Source: MWEI01 sp964600235 (lineage in GTDB: Bacteria; Desulfobacterota; Desulfomonilia; UBA1062). From it: 64,000 nt of DNA. The notes below the pieces were generated by a model. The model worked only from the letters and a program-made list of their open reading frames with translations, was not told the DNA's origin and did no database searches. Positions within the stretch are counted from its first letter, which is position 1. Each line of letters opens with the position of its first letter. The position numbers and the translations under genes were made by a program. Shown one piece after another: positions 8,453 to 17,397 of the stretch. Where the stretch lies: positions 62,001 through 126,000 of the forward strand of contig CAZRIV010000013.1 in the NCBI GenBank assembly GCA_964600235.1, written 5' to 3'.

Positions 8453-9442
8453 TTACTGGATGAGGCTAGATGTCTTTTTCAGGTGGGCTATGGCATCATC
8501 ATGCATGGTCTTTAGAAGCTCCTTGCAGGTTATGATGTCCTTGATATGGCCGATGGACTGGCCGACCATTAAAGGCGCATCTTCCACATCCCCTGTCTCC
8601 CAGGCCTTCTTTATCCGCTGCCCTGCAATAAGAGGAATGAGGGCCTCGATTCCCTTACCCTCGGCCTCGGCGGCAAGAACCTCTGAGATTATCTTGTTCT
8701 TCAAGGCCCTGCCCTGAAGGCCAATGGACTTGCACATGATAGTGGTCTCGAACTCCTGACGCTTGATGAGTTCCTGCTTGATATTCTCATGGACGTCGCA
8801 CTCTTTCGTGGCAATGAACCTGCTCGCCATCATGACACCCTGCGCCCCAAGAGTCAGGGCTGCAGCCATAGATCTTCCATCGGCTATGCCCCCGACCGTG
8901 ACAACCGGTATCTGAACGGAATCGGCTATTCTCGGAGTCAGAACCATAGTGGTGACGTCGTCCCCTAGCGGATGTCCCCCCTCCTCAAAACCGGCCGCAT
9001 ATACACCGTCATAGCCTGCCTTTTGTGCGTGTACAGCATGCCTCACAGAGCCAAGCTTATGGAAAAGCCTCACGCCTGCATTCTTTAGATCTTCGAAGGT
9101 CTTTTTCCCCAGGGCCTTGTCGAGCGGTGTGCCCGAAACCTCAATGCCTGCAACCCGTTCTTCTGCGCAAACCTTGGCATACATTGCATGGTGTTCCGAT
9201 GTGATGCGAACAGATGGCAGGATTGTTATACCTACCATAAACGGTTTGTCCGTAAGCTTCCTCACCTCGCGTATGGCTGCTCGAAACTGATCCTCGGTTT
9301 CATAATTACCTGCCGTGATGTTTCCCATACCCCCTGCATTCGATATGGCCGCACAAAGCTTGGGCTTGCAGAGCCACATCATGGCACCGCATATGACAGG
9401 ATACTCAATACCGAACATGTCTGTAATGGCAGTCTTAATCAT
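8453..9442 (-). CDS. Nitronate monooxygenase / FabK-like FMN flavoenzyme (second copy)
   Basis: 329-residue relative of the gene at 7.2 kb: FGIEYPVICGAMMW, GGMGNITAG, the FMN-binding TVGGIADGRSMAAA and GAQGVMMASRF. The active-site region reads GFEEGGHPLGDDVTT, with the conserved Gly-His motif. It is clearly diverged from its neighbour and lacks the basic tail, so the pair probably have different substrates. An AGGGGG ribosome site lies 5-6 bases before the ATG. Its upstream region has a weaker version of the dyad found in the MerR promoter (9468-9485). It may act in enoyl-CoA/ACP or nitro compound metabolism (inference). Confidence 0.88.
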   Translation of the reverse strand: MIKTAITDMFGIEYPVICGAMMWLCKPKLCAAISNAGGMGNITAGNYETEDQFRAAIREVRKLTDKPFMVGITILPSVRITSEHHAMYAKVCAEERVAGIEVSGTPLDKALGKKTFEDLKNAGVRLFHKLGSVRHAVHAQKAGYDGVYAAGFEEGGHPLGDDVTTMVLTPRIADSVQIPVVTVGGIADGRSMAAALTLGAQGVMMASRFIATKECDVHENIKQELIKRQEFETTIMCKSIGLQGRALKNKIISEVLAAEAEGKGIEALIPLIAGQRIKKAWETGDVEDAPLMVGQSIGHIKDIITCKELLKTMHDDAIAHLKKTSSLIQ

Positions 9443-9467
9443 GTTTACCCCCTAAGAAGTTGAAAGC

Positions 9468-9486
9468 TTTAAGTTGTACTTTATGC
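9468..9486 (-). promoter_or_regulatory. Degenerate copy of the MerR-linked operator
   Basis: On the minus strand CATAAAGTACAACTTAAA matches 13 of 18 positions of the operator extended through TTTAA at 7.15 kb. It contains the perfect dyad AAGT-ACA-ACTT and lies just after a TATAAA. No good -35 lies at the right distance, so this gene may need activation. Support is weaker than for the other two sites. Confidence 0.35.
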
Positions 9487-9679
9487 TTTATATTTAGGTA
9501 CACGGACAACCATCTCATGTCAATACATTTCTGGCAAGGGCAGTACAATAAGAATCGTGATATAGTACTCTCCAATGATTTCATGATAACCTCCTGGATA
9601 AACTGATGGCAGCAGAATCTTGTTCTTTCACAAACCCTATGGTAGGTATATCCGGCACATCGGACAGAGGAGGTATATC

Positions 9680-10885
9680 TTGAATTACAGGTTCACCACA
9701 AAAGATTACGCTATATTCCTTCTAAGCTATGTCTTCTTTTTTCTCTATATAGCTGATGCACTGGCACTTTTTTCCATTCCGGCAATAACGGGCATCCCTT
9801 CATGGCTGTATCTCATGATCGCCATTGTTCTCAATGTATGGGTGCTGCCGCTGCCCGGCATTCACCCCAGATTGCCCAAACCCCCTGAGGTCGGAGCATT
9901 ACCATCCCCAACCACAGCCCCCGCGTTACCGGAAAAAGCTGCCGAACCTGAAAAGAAGGCTCCGCCAAAACCAACGATGGAGGAGAAACTCGGCAAAGGG
10001 CTGGCAAAAACACACAAGGGTTTCATCGACAGGATATCTGCAGTATTCAAGAGATCGACAACCATTGATCAGGGCCTTCTTACCGATTTGGAAGAAACCC
10101 TTGTCGGCACTGATATCGGAGTGAGAACCGCATATGCCCTCTTTGAATCAATCAAGAAAAAAGCGCCATCGCTGAATGGTCCGGATTCAGCCCTGGGCGC
10201 CATCAGGACAGAAGTGGAACTGATTCTCGAAAAACGCGAGTCTCCCATTGCGGTCCCCGAGGGGGTTAAACCCTATGTCATCATGGTAACAGGGGTGAAC
10301 GGCTCAGGAAAAACAACAACCATTGCCAAAATAGCTTACTACCTTCAGAACATGGGAAAATCCGTGATCATAGCATCAGGAGATACTTTCCGAGCAGCAG
10401 CCATTGAACAGCTGGAGCATTGGGCCAATAAGGTAGGGGCCGATTTCGTCAAGTCACAGGAAGGGGCGGACCCTTCTGCTGTTGCATTTGACGGATTGCA
10501 GGCCGCCATGGCCAGGGGGCACGACGTACTCATTATCGATACAGCCGGCAGACTCCATACCAAGGAGAACCTCATGGATGAATTGAAAAAAACGAAGAAG
10601 GTTCTCGGTAAAAAATACGAAGGAGCACCCCATGAAATACTGCTCGTTCTCGATGCGACCATCGGCCAGAATGCCATTGAGCAAACCAGGCAATTCAACA
10701 ATGCCCTGGGCGTTACCGGCATCACGCTGACCAAGCTTGATGGATCATCCAAGGGAGGAGTAATCGTGGGTATTGCAAATGAATTCGAGATACCCATCAG
10801 ATTCATCGGGATTGGTGAAGACATGGATGATCTTCAGCCGTTTCATGCAAAAAGCTTTGTCGATGCCCTTTTCCTTGACAACTGA
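9680..10885 (+). CDS. ftsY: Signal recognition particle receptor FtsY with N-terminal membrane segments
   Basis: SRP receptor GTPase that docks ribosome-nascent chain-SRP complexes at the membrane. The NG domain is complete: P loop GVNGSGKTTT, DTFRAAA, DTAGR, TKLDG and the C-terminal GIGEDMDDLQPF. Unlike E. coli FtsY, it begins with two hydrophobic segments (about residues 11-31 and 42-57) followed by a Pro/Ala/Lys-rich linker to about residue 110. The frame is open from 9620, but GAGGAGG at 9667-9673 with a 6-base gap selects the TTG at 9680. It is the first gene of a co-directional housekeeping run. Confidence 0.93.
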   Translation: MNYRFTTKDYAIFLLSYVFFFLYIADALALFSIPAITGIPSWLYLMIAIVLNVWVLPLPGIHPRLPKPPEVGALPSPTTAPALPEKAAEPEKKAPPKPTMEEKLGKGLAKTHKGFIDRISAVFKRSTTIDQGLLTDLEETLVGTDIGVRTAYALFESIKKKAPSLNGPDSALGAIRTEVELILEKRESPIAVPEGVKPYVIMVTGVNGSGKTTTIAKIAYYLQNMGKSVIIASGDTFRAAAIEQLEHWANKVGADFVKSQEGADPSAVAFDGLQAAMARGHDVLIIDTAGRLHTKENLMDELKKTKKVLGKKYEGAPHEILLVLDATIGQNAIEQTRQFNNALGVTGITLTKLDGSSKGGVIVGIANEFEIPIRFIGIGEDMDDLQPFHAKSFVDALFLDN

Positions 10886-10909
10886 GCACGGAGCCAAGAT
10901 ATCTAGTCT

Positions 10910-11908
10910 ATGCTGAAGATTAATAAAGAGAAACTCCATACGATATTCGATACCATGGGATCGAAACGAATCATGGTTATCGGAGATCTTATGCTTGATG
11001 AATATATCTGGGGAAAGGTGGACCGCATCTCTCCAGAAGCACCTGTACCAGTTGTTGATGTGCAAAGTGAACTCTTCAAACTCGGCGGCGCAGGCAATGT
11101 TGCAAATAATCTGCTGAGCCTGGGGGCTAAGGTCATCATCAATGCAGTGCGGGGGAATGATCGTCATGGCGACATTCTCAAAGACATCCTTGAAGACCTC
11201 AAGCTGCCAACAAACTCCATCTTCACCGACCACAAACGCTCAACAACGGTAAAAACCCGCATCATTGCACATACCCAACAGGTGGCAAGAATCGATAAAG
11301 AGGACAAATCCCTAATCTCGGAGGCCTTACTTAAAAAGATTATATCCACTTACAGGGATTGTCTGGGAAAATTGGACGCACTCATTATTTCTGACTATGG
11401 TAAAGGTGTTATAAGCAAGAGGCTCATTAATCAGGTAGTTCCTCTTGCGCGTCAGAACAATATTCCGGTCTGCGTTGATCCCAAGGAAAGAAATTTTCCT
11501 CATTATAAAAACGTCAGCGTTATCACGCCTAATATTAAGGAGTTGAGCTTCGGCGCAGGTATAAAGATAGAAGACTACGAGCACATTAAACAGGCCGCAC
11601 AGAAGGTAAGGTCCATGCTTGGCTGCGATATGATTCTGGTGACTCGAGGGGAGCATGGAATGAGCCTGTTTACTGATGACCACGGGGCTACCGACATACC
11701 CACAACGGCAAAGGCGGTCTATGACGTAACCGGAGCTGGTGATACGGTTATTGCGTGCTTCACCCTTGCATTATCGTCAGGAGCCAGTCCGAAAGAAGCC
11801 GCTGTTATCGCCAATGTTGCAGCCGGCCTTGTAGTTGCCGAAGTCGGTGCAGCAAGCGTACCAGTGGAAAGGCTCTATAAGGTATGTATGGAGGAGATCG
11901 GTGAGTAA
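10910..11908 (+). CDS. hldA: D-glycero-beta-D-manno-heptose-7-phosphate kinase
   Basis: PfkB-type sugar kinase that phosphorylates heptose-7-phosphate for LPS core biosynthesis. It has the RfaE-domain signatures VIGDLMLDEYIWG, RISPEAPVPV, GGAGNVANN, the DYGKGV segment and the nucleotide/catalytic motif VTGAGDTV. At 332 residues it is the kinase domain alone; the nucleotidylyltransferase half of bifunctional HldE is absent and must be encoded elsewhere. The 3' end overlaps the next gene by 8 bases. Confidence 0.92.
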   Translation: MLKINKEKLHTIFDTMGSKRIMVIGDLMLDEYIWGKVDRISPEAPVPVVDVQSELFKLGGAGNVANNLLSLGAKVIINAVRGNDRHGDILKDILEDLKLPTNSIFTDHKRSTTVKTRIIAHTQQVARIDKEDKSLISEALLKKIISTYRDCLGKLDALIISDYGKGVISKRLINQVVPLARQNNIPVCVDPKERNFPHYKNVSVITPNIKELSFGAGIKIEDYEHIKQAAQKVRSMLGCDMILVTRGEHGMSLFTDDHGATDIPTTAKAVYDVTGAGDTVIACFTLALSSGASPKEAAVIANVAAGLVVAEVGAASVPVERLYKVCMEEIGE

Positions 11909-12434
11909 GGTGTCTTACCCCGACAAGGTCATGCTCTTTTGTAGTATGATCTATCATGAGGCCACACCGAGGGACCATGCGATCTCCCTGTTGAAAGAAC
12001 GGTTCGGACAGGTACTTTTTGAAACCGAAGCAATGCCTTTTAACTATACCGATTACTACTGTCGAGAGATGGGGTCTCCTCTCTATCGCATTATCCTTGC
12101 ATTCTCAGATCTTGCGGAGAGAGACTCGCTGCCGGAGAAAAAGATCGAGACAAACAATATTGAAAACAGATTTCTTGAACAAGGGAATAGAAAGATAAAC
12201 ATCGACCCCGGGCTGATCACCCTGGAGAATCTGTGCCTCGCAACAACGAAACCCTACACACACCGTGTCTATCTGGGCAAGGGCATCTGGGGAGAAATCA
12301 CCCTTATCTTCCGGGGGGATTCTTACCAGAGGCTGGAATGGACCTACCCGGATTATGGGTCGACAGAACTTATAGCGATCTTCAACAGACTAAGAGAAAC
12401 ATACAGGAGGCATCTAAAATGCCATCAAGCATGA
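11901..12434 (+). CDS. DUF4416-family protein
   Basis: 177-residue soluble protein resembling DUF4416, a family of unknown function common in Deltaproteobacteria and Nitrospirae. Conserved-looking segments are KVMLFCSMIYHE, the FNYTDYYCREMG motif, IDPGLITLENLCLATTK and RVYLGKGIWGE. No cofactor motif is obvious. GTG at 11901 is chosen because GGAGGAG sits about 7 bases upstream. It overlaps hldA at its start and yicC at its end, so it is translationally coupled to both. Confidence 0.8.
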   Translation: MSKVSYPDKVMLFCSMIYHEATPRDHAISLLKERFGQVLFETEAMPFNYTDYYCREMGSPLYRIILAFSDLAERDSLPEKKIETNNIENRFLEQGNRKINIDPGLITLENLCLATTKPYTHRVYLGKGIWGEITLIFRGDSYQRLEWTYPDYGSTELIAIFNRLRETYRRHLKCHQA

Positions 12435-13282
12435 CCGGTTTCGGCCAGGCGGATATCCACGGATACCATGTGGAAATCAAGGGGGTCAACCACAGGTACA
12501 AGGATATACGAGTGAAGATGCCCCGCGACCTTTCAGCCTATGAGATCCCCGTGAGGGATATCGTTTCAGAAGTAGTACACAGGGGCAAGGTCGACGTGAC
12601 GGTAACCAGAAGTACAGGTATCAATACTCAGGATAAACTGGCCATAAACCTGGAATTAGCAAAGACATACTTTGAGGAGCTCTCTTCCATGGCAAAGACC
12701 TTTGGGGGCGAGGTTACCTTTCGTGACATCCTTCTCATACCAGGTGTCTTGGGAGAAGGGATCGATAATATGGTGGATCAATTACCTCTTGTCCAGGAGG
12801 CAGTGCGTCAAGCCATCAAAGCTTTTTCAAAGGCACGAGAGATTGAGGGTGCAAACTTGACAAAGGACATCCTCTCAAGGGCAGGCAATCTGCTTCGCCT
12901 GGCCGAGTCCATGAAAGATCTTGCATTGGATGTGACAAAAGCATATAGAGATAGGCTGCATGCCAATTTAAGCACACTTCTCGCAGACAAGTCCAGCATG
13001 ATCGATGATGTTCGCCTGGAACAGGAAGTAGCAATTTTGGCAGACAAATGCGATATCACCGAAGAATTGGTACGACTTAACAGCCATCTCCATACACTTC
13101 AGGAAACTATCGCAAACCAGAAAGGACCGATTGGCAGGCAAACTGATTTCATTCTTCAGGAGATAAACCGTGAAATAAACACAATCGGTTCTAAGAATCA
13201 GGTACATGCCTTAAGTCGTATCGTTATAGATGCAAAGACTGAAATGGAAAAGATCAGAGAGCAGATACAGAATATCGAATAG
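12419..13282 (+). CDS. yicC: YicC/YloC-family endoribonuclease
   Basis: 287-residue YicC-family protein: it begins MPSSMTGFGQA, with SVNHR-like IKGVNHRYKDIRVKMP, EVAILADKCDITEEL and the C-terminal LQEINREINTIGSK. Family members have been shown to cut RNA endonucleolytically; that activity is transferred from the family. Start at 12419 is set by AGGAGG 8 bases upstream and overlaps the preceding gene by 16 bases. The order yicC, remA-like, gmk is conserved in many bacteria and supports the assignment. Confidence 0.92.
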   Translation: MPSSMTGFGQADIHGYHVEIKGVNHRYKDIRVKMPRDLSAYEIPVRDIVSEVVHRGKVDVTVTRSTGINTQDKLAINLELAKTYFEELSSMAKTFGGEVTFRDILLIPGVLGEGIDNMVDQLPLVQEAVRQAIKAFSKAREIEGANLTKDILSRAGNLLRLAESMKDLALDVTKAYRDRLHANLSTLLADKSSMIDDVRLEQEVAILADKCDITEELVRLNSHLHTLQETIANQKGPIGRQTDFILQEINREINTIGSKNQVHALSRIVIDAKTEMEKIREQIQNIE

Positions 13283-13308
13283 GTTGTCTTAACTAAAGGA
13301 GAGCGGGC

Positions 13309-13593
13309 ATGGGCAAACTTGACACCAGACTTCTCAATATCGGCTTTAATAATGGGGTGGTAGCATCAAGAATCATAGCCATTGTCAATCCATCATCATC
13401 CCCCATGAAACGCCTCAGAGAAGAGGCGAAAGATAGAGGTCAGCTTATCGATGCAACACAGGGCAGAAAGACGAGATCCATAATCATTACTGATAGTTCT
13501 CACGTGATTTTGAGTGCCATTCAGGCAGAAACCATCTCAAACCGCCTTTCCGATGGAAGTGGTTCAAAAGAGAATATCTCCCTGAAGGAGTAG
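13309..13593 (+). CDS. RemA-like (DUF370) regulatory protein
   Basis: 94-residue DUF370 protein: LLNIGFNNGVVASRIIAIVNP, SPMKRLREEAKDRG and a Gly-Arg-Lys-Thr-Arg-Ser motif (TQGRKTRSIIITDSSHVILS). In Bacillus, RemA is a DNA-binding activator of matrix genes; in proteobacteria the role is largely unknown. AAAGGAG precedes the ATG. It sits between yicC and gmk, its usual place, and may be co-transcribed with both. Confidence 0.88.
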   Translation: MGKLDTRLLNIGFNNGVVASRIIAIVNPSSSPMKRLREEAKDRGQLIDATQGRKTRSIIITDSSHVILSAIQAETISNRLSDGSGSKENISLKE

Positions 13594-13595
13594 CG

Positions 13596-14192
13596 GTGAG
13601 GATCTTCATCTCCGGCCCGTCCGGTGTTGGAAAATCAACTGTTATCAAAGCGCTGTTAAAGAACAATCCTGATGTAGTACTATCCGTTTCCTATACAACA
13701 AGGCCCCCACGGATTGGGGAAAAGGATGGCGTCGATTACTTCTTTATCTCACAGGAATTGTTTGAAAAGATGATTGCATCCGACTCGTTCCTGGAATGGG
13801 CCAGCGTACATGGTCAACTCTATGGGACATCCATGCAATGGATCACATCTAAAGAGCAAGAGGGGCTCCATATACTCTTTGATATCGATGTTCAGGGTGT
13901 GATCCAGGCAAAAGAAAAGGCCTCGCAAGGGTGTTTCATACTCATCATACCACCTGACATGGAAGAACTATCAAAACGTCTCCATGGCCGGGGAACGGAA
14001 GAACTTGAGACGGTAAGAGTAAGGCTGGAGAATGCAAGAAAAGAACTCTCTCATTGGAATATGTATGACTATCTCGTGGTGAATGACTCTCTTGAAAAAA
14101 CAGTAGAAGATATCTCCACGATCTTGAAGGCCTATAAATCATCAAGGGAAGTGGTGATAGGAGAGCTGCCATGGATAAAAACGATCGGATAA
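13596..14192 (+). CDS. gmk: Guanylate kinase
   Basis: Phosphorylates GMP to GDP. The P loop is GPSGVGKST at residues 7-15. The GMP-binding region includes SVSYTTRPPRIGEKDGVDYFF, and the lid and C-terminal segment (GRGTEELETVRVRL, YLVVND) are intact. It starts with GTG two bases after the remA-like stop and ends 22 bases inside pyrF. Length (198 residues) is normal. Confidence 0.94.
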   Translation: MRIFISGPSGVGKSTVIKALLKNNPDVVLSVSYTTRPPRIGEKDGVDYFFISQELFEKMIASDSFLEWASVHGQLYGTSMQWITSKEQEGLHILFDIDVQGVIQAKEKASQGCFILIIPPDMEELSKRLHGRGTEELETVRVRLENARKELSHWNMYDYLVVNDSLEKTVEDISTILKAYKSSREVVIGELPWIKTIG

Positions 14193-14893
14193 TCTTCGCA
14201 CTGGATATCGGCAACATGGATTCAGCCCGACAATGGGTCCGCACCCTCAAGGGGCATGTGGGATGGTTCAAGGTGGGTCTCGAACTCTTTACCGCAGTCG
14301 GCCCCGATGTTGTTAAACTTGTAAGAGACAACGGAATAAAATGCTTCCTTGACCTGAAGCTCCATGATATCCCGAACACGGTTGCGGGCGCGGTAAAATC
14401 GGCAGTAAGAACCGGGGCAGACATGATGACTATCCACCTCTCGGGCGGCAGGGCGATGATTACAGCAGCCCTCAAGGCAGCACTTGAGGAATCACAGGCG
14501 CTTGGAATCGACAGGCCCAGAATCATCGGCGTAAGCGTGCTCACCTCATTAGGCGGTGAAGATCTTCAGGAGGTCGGGATTCATAAAAAACCATCTGAGC
14601 AGGTTCAACTCCTTGCACAGTTTGCCGCCTCTTGCGGCGCCGATGGCCTTGTATGCTCCGCAGAGGATCTTGTGCATATCCGCTCCAATGTCCCTGAAAC
14701 CTTATTACTGATAACTCCAGGGATCAGGCCCAGCTGGTCACAGAAGGGAGACCAGAAACGTATTGCCACACCCCTGTCTGCGATACAATCAGGCGCAGAC
14801 CTTCTGGTAATAGGCAGGCCCATCAGTGATGCCCCTGATCCTGTACTGGCTGTAAAGAAGATCAAACAGGAGATCGAATCCCACGGGGCATAG
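14171..14893 (+). CDS. pyrF: Orotidine 5'-phosphate decarboxylase
   Basis: Last step of de novo UMP synthesis. The catalytic D-K-x-x-D motif is present as DLKLHDIPNT. Other family landmarks are IIFALDIG, WFKVGLELF, GVSVLTS, TPGIRP and VIGRPI at the phosphate site. At 240 residues it is a type I bacterial enzyme. The start lies inside the end of gmk, indicating translational coupling. Confidence 0.95.
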   Translation: MDKNDRIIFALDIGNMDSARQWVRTLKGHVGWFKVGLELFTAVGPDVVKLVRDNGIKCFLDLKLHDIPNTVAGAVKSAVRTGADMMTIHLSGGRAMITAALKAALEESQALGIDRPRIIGVSVLTSLGGEDLQEVGIHKKPSEQVQLLAQFAASCGADGLVCSAEDLVHIRSNVPETLLLITPGIRPSWSQKGDQKRIATPLSAIQSGADLLVIGRPISDAPDPVLAVKKIKQEIESHGA

Positions 14894-14995
14894 CTGATAT
14901 CTCGAGATTATTTTTTCTAAGTTTTGAATCCGTGCGTTCGCCTTTTCATCGACGCCATTATTGACCTTAAACCTGTTCTCGCTTATCTTGCGTCC

Positions 14996-15526
14996 ATGTC
15001 TTTAAGAATATGCGGCGGAAAATTCCGTTCTATCAGGATCGAATGCCCTGCTTCACACGTGCGGCCTACAACCGACCGCGTAAAAGAAGCTGTATTCTCT
15101 ACACTCGTCCATTATCTTCAAGACTCAGTTGTCTTGGATCTTTTTGCCGGAAGCGGGAGTCTGGGCATCGAATCCATAAGCAGGGGGGCAGCACGGGTTA
15201 CCTTTGTTGACAAGAGCAGGGAGTGTATCAGTATAATTAATCGTAATATCAAATGCATAGATGCACAACAGCTCTCTACGATCATTCAATCTGATGCTCG
15301 GACGTATATCAATTCATGCGGATCATCTTTTGATCTGATATTCATGGACCCCCCTTACCATAAAGGTCTTGCCTCTGAATTGGCCCCTCATGTATATAAC
15401 CTCCTCAACCTTGGAGGAATATTGGTAGTGGAACACTCAACAAAAGAGACAATCACTTTGGCGGCATGGAAAATAAAACAATATGGGGACACTGCCATAT
15501 CATATTTCATGAGGAGTGAGAAATGA
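14996..15526 (+). CDS. rsmD: 16S rRNA (guanine(966)-N2)-methyltransferase RsmD
   Basis: Class I SAM methyltransferase: N-terminal MSLRICGGKFRS, RPTTDRVKEAVFSTL, SAM-binding VLDLFAGSGSLGIE and catalytic DPPY (FMDPPYHKG). The frame is open from an upstream codon at 14924, but RsmD proteins begin at the IxGGKFRG motif, so the ATG at 14996 is preferred although no strong ribosome site precedes it. Its stop overlaps coaD by four bases, the common rsmD-coaD pairing. Confidence 0.92.
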   Translation: MSLRICGGKFRSIRIECPASHVRPTTDRVKEAVFSTLVHYLQDSVVLDLFAGSGSLGIESISRGAARVTFVDKSRECISIINRNIKCIDAQQLSTIIQSDARTYINSCGSSFDLIFMDPPYHKGLASELAPHVYNLLNLGGILVVEHSTKETITLAAWKIKQYGDTAISYFMRSEK

Positions 15527-16032
15527 ACAGGGAAAAGATCGCCGTCTGTCCCGGCTCATTTGATCCAATCACCCATGGACACCTGGATATTGTCCGTCGG
15601 GGCTTATGTGTTTTCGATAAGGTTATCATCGCAGTCGGCCACAACCCATTGAAGCAAGACCTGTTTACTACAGAGGAAAAGATCGAAATGATCACGAAAT
15701 CTGTTGAGGGGAACCCCAAGATAGAAGTGGATTTTTTCGAAGGCCTGCTCGTTGACTACATCCAAAAGGTCGGCGCTTGTGCCATCCTGAGGGGATTGAG
15801 GGTCATCTCCGACTTCGAACTGGAGATGCAGCTCGCGCTTATGAACAGACGTCTTTGCGAAAGGGCTGAAACATTATTCCTCATGACAGACTATAACCAT
15901 CTCTTCGTCAGTTCGACCATTGTCAAAGCGACGGCGGCCGCAGGAGGCTCAGTCAAAGGTTTAGTCCCAGAGCCTGCATTGGACAAACTCCTTGAGAAGT
16001 TCCCCCACATGAATACTACGCAACATCACTAG
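15523..16032 (+). CDS. coaD: Phosphopantetheine adenylyltransferase
   Basis: Penultimate step of coenzyme A synthesis. Nucleotidyltransferase signature PGSFDPITHGHLDIVRRG, then LLVDYIQKVGACAILRGLRV, the EMQLALMNR segment and the FVSSTIVK motif (ISSTxxR/K type). Length 169 residues. ATGA overlap with rsmD indicates coupled translation. Confidence 0.95.
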   Translation: MNREKIAVCPGSFDPITHGHLDIVRRGLCVFDKVIIAVGHNPLKQDLFTTEEKIEMITKSVEGNPKIEVDFFEGLLVDYIQKVGACAILRGLRVISDFELEMQLALMNRRLCERAETLFLMTDYNHLFVSSTIVKATAAAGGSVKGLVPEPALDKLLEKFPHMNTTQHH

Positions 16033-16044
16033 GGAGGTTTTGCA

Positions 16045-17223
16045 ATGAAGATATCTAAGCTCGTATCTAAGATCCCAGGCTCGCCGACATTGGCACTGTC
16101 CGCCAAGGTCAATGAGCTTAAGGCAAAGGGTAAGGATGTAATAGGATTCACTGCTGGAGAACCTGACTTCGATACACCAGATAATATAAAAAACTCCGCA
16201 ATCGAGGCACTGAACCGGGGCAATACGAAGTACACACCAGTGGGTGGGATTCTCAAGCTTAAGGAGGCCATCTGTGCAAATATCAAGAAGGACTACTCTC
16301 TGGATGTCTCCCCTGAGAATATCATCGTTTCCTGCGGGGCCAAACATAGCCTGTATAACCTCTTTCTCACTCTATTTGAAGGAGGTGATGAGGTCATCTG
16401 CCCTGGACCGTACTGGGTATCATACCCCCCCATGGTGGAAATGACCGGCGCAGCCCCGGTGACAATCGATACCAGACCTACAGGGATGAAGCTCCATGCC
16501 GATATGGTTGCCGAGGTTATTACCAAACGCACAAAAGGGATTATCATTAATTCACCGTCGAACCCGACTGGTATGGTCATTGATAAAAAAGAACTGGAGA
16601 AGATTGCCGAACTGTGCGTTCAAAATGATATTGTTATTATCTCGGATGATATTTATAGAAAAATCATCTTTGACGGACTTGAGTTTTTCAGTGTTGCGAT
16701 GATCTCCCCTGAAGTCACGAAAAGGACTTTCATAGTAGATGGATCTTCGAAATCTTATTCCATGACCGGATGGCGAATAGGCTACTGCATAGGAGACAGT
16801 AGGGTAATCAAGGCCATGGAAAGGCTGCAAAGCCAGAGCACCTCGAATCCAACCAGCTTTGCACAGGCAGGCGCCATTACATCACTCATGAGTGAACAAT
16901 CCCAGCTGATTGCGGAGGACAGAAGAAAGATATTCGAAAAGAGACGGGACCTTATTGTCTCCAAACTCCGGGAAATCCCCGGGATCGATATCACCCCTCC
17001 GAACGGTACCTTTTATGCCTTCCCTTCAATTAATGGTTATATGGAAAGGTTCGGCAGTGCCACTGCCTTTTCGGAATACCTCATAGAAAATGCATTGGTT
17101 GCTCTCGTACCAGGGGGTGAATTCGGCGCCCCAAACCATGTGAGGTTTTCTTTTGCCACTTCAGAAGATAACATTACAAAAGGTCTTGAAAGAATTAAGG
17201 AAGCCCTTTCCTCTCTGAAATAG
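16045..17223 (+). CDS. aspC: Pyridoxal-phosphate aspartate aminotransferase
   Basis: Fold-type I aminotransferase of the AspB/AspC subgroup. Landmarks are FTAGEPDFDTP, the NSPSNPTGMV motif (Asn for PLP), SDDIYRKI, the Schiff-base lysine in DGSSKSYSMTGWRIGY, and the C-terminal VRFSFATS with the carboxylate-binding Arg. 392 residues is normal. GGGAGG lies 8 bases upstream of the ATG, 12 bases after coaD. A strong hairpin follows the stop, ending the housekeeping run. Confidence 0.92.
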   Translation: MKISKLVSKIPGSPTLALSAKVNELKAKGKDVIGFTAGEPDFDTPDNIKNSAIEALNRGNTKYTPVGGILKLKEAICANIKKDYSLDVSPENIIVSCGAKHSLYNLFLTLFEGGDEVICPGPYWVSYPPMVEMTGAAPVTIDTRPTGMKLHADMVAEVITKRTKGIIINSPSNPTGMVIDKKELEKIAELCVQNDIVIISDDIYRKIIFDGLEFFSVAMISPEVTKRTFIVDGSSKSYSMTGWRIGYCIGDSRVIKAMERLQSQSTSNPTSFAQAGAITSLMSEQSQLIAEDRRKIFEKRRDLIVSKLREIPGIDITPPNGTFYAFPSINGYMERFGSATAFSEYLIENALVALVPGGEFGAPNHVRFSFATSEDNITKGLERIKEALSSLK

Positions 17224-17228
17224 ATCAT

Positions 17229-17272
17229 AAAGGTATGGTGTCCAGGATTTCCATGCTGGGCATCATACCTTT
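17229..17272 (+). terminator. Terminator hairpin after aspC
   Basis: A 17-base stem with two G-U pairs, 17229-17245 against 17256-17272, closes a 10-base loop. The T tract (TTT then mixed A/T) is short but the stem is strong. Confidence 0.75.
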
Positions 17273-17397
17273 CAGATAATATCCCTATTATATTATCATT
17301 TATTATATCCTGAACCTCAAACATTCAATAATGATCTAAAGAATTATATAGCCTCACCGATAGTATTAATAGTAATTAAGTGGGGAGGGGGTATTCA

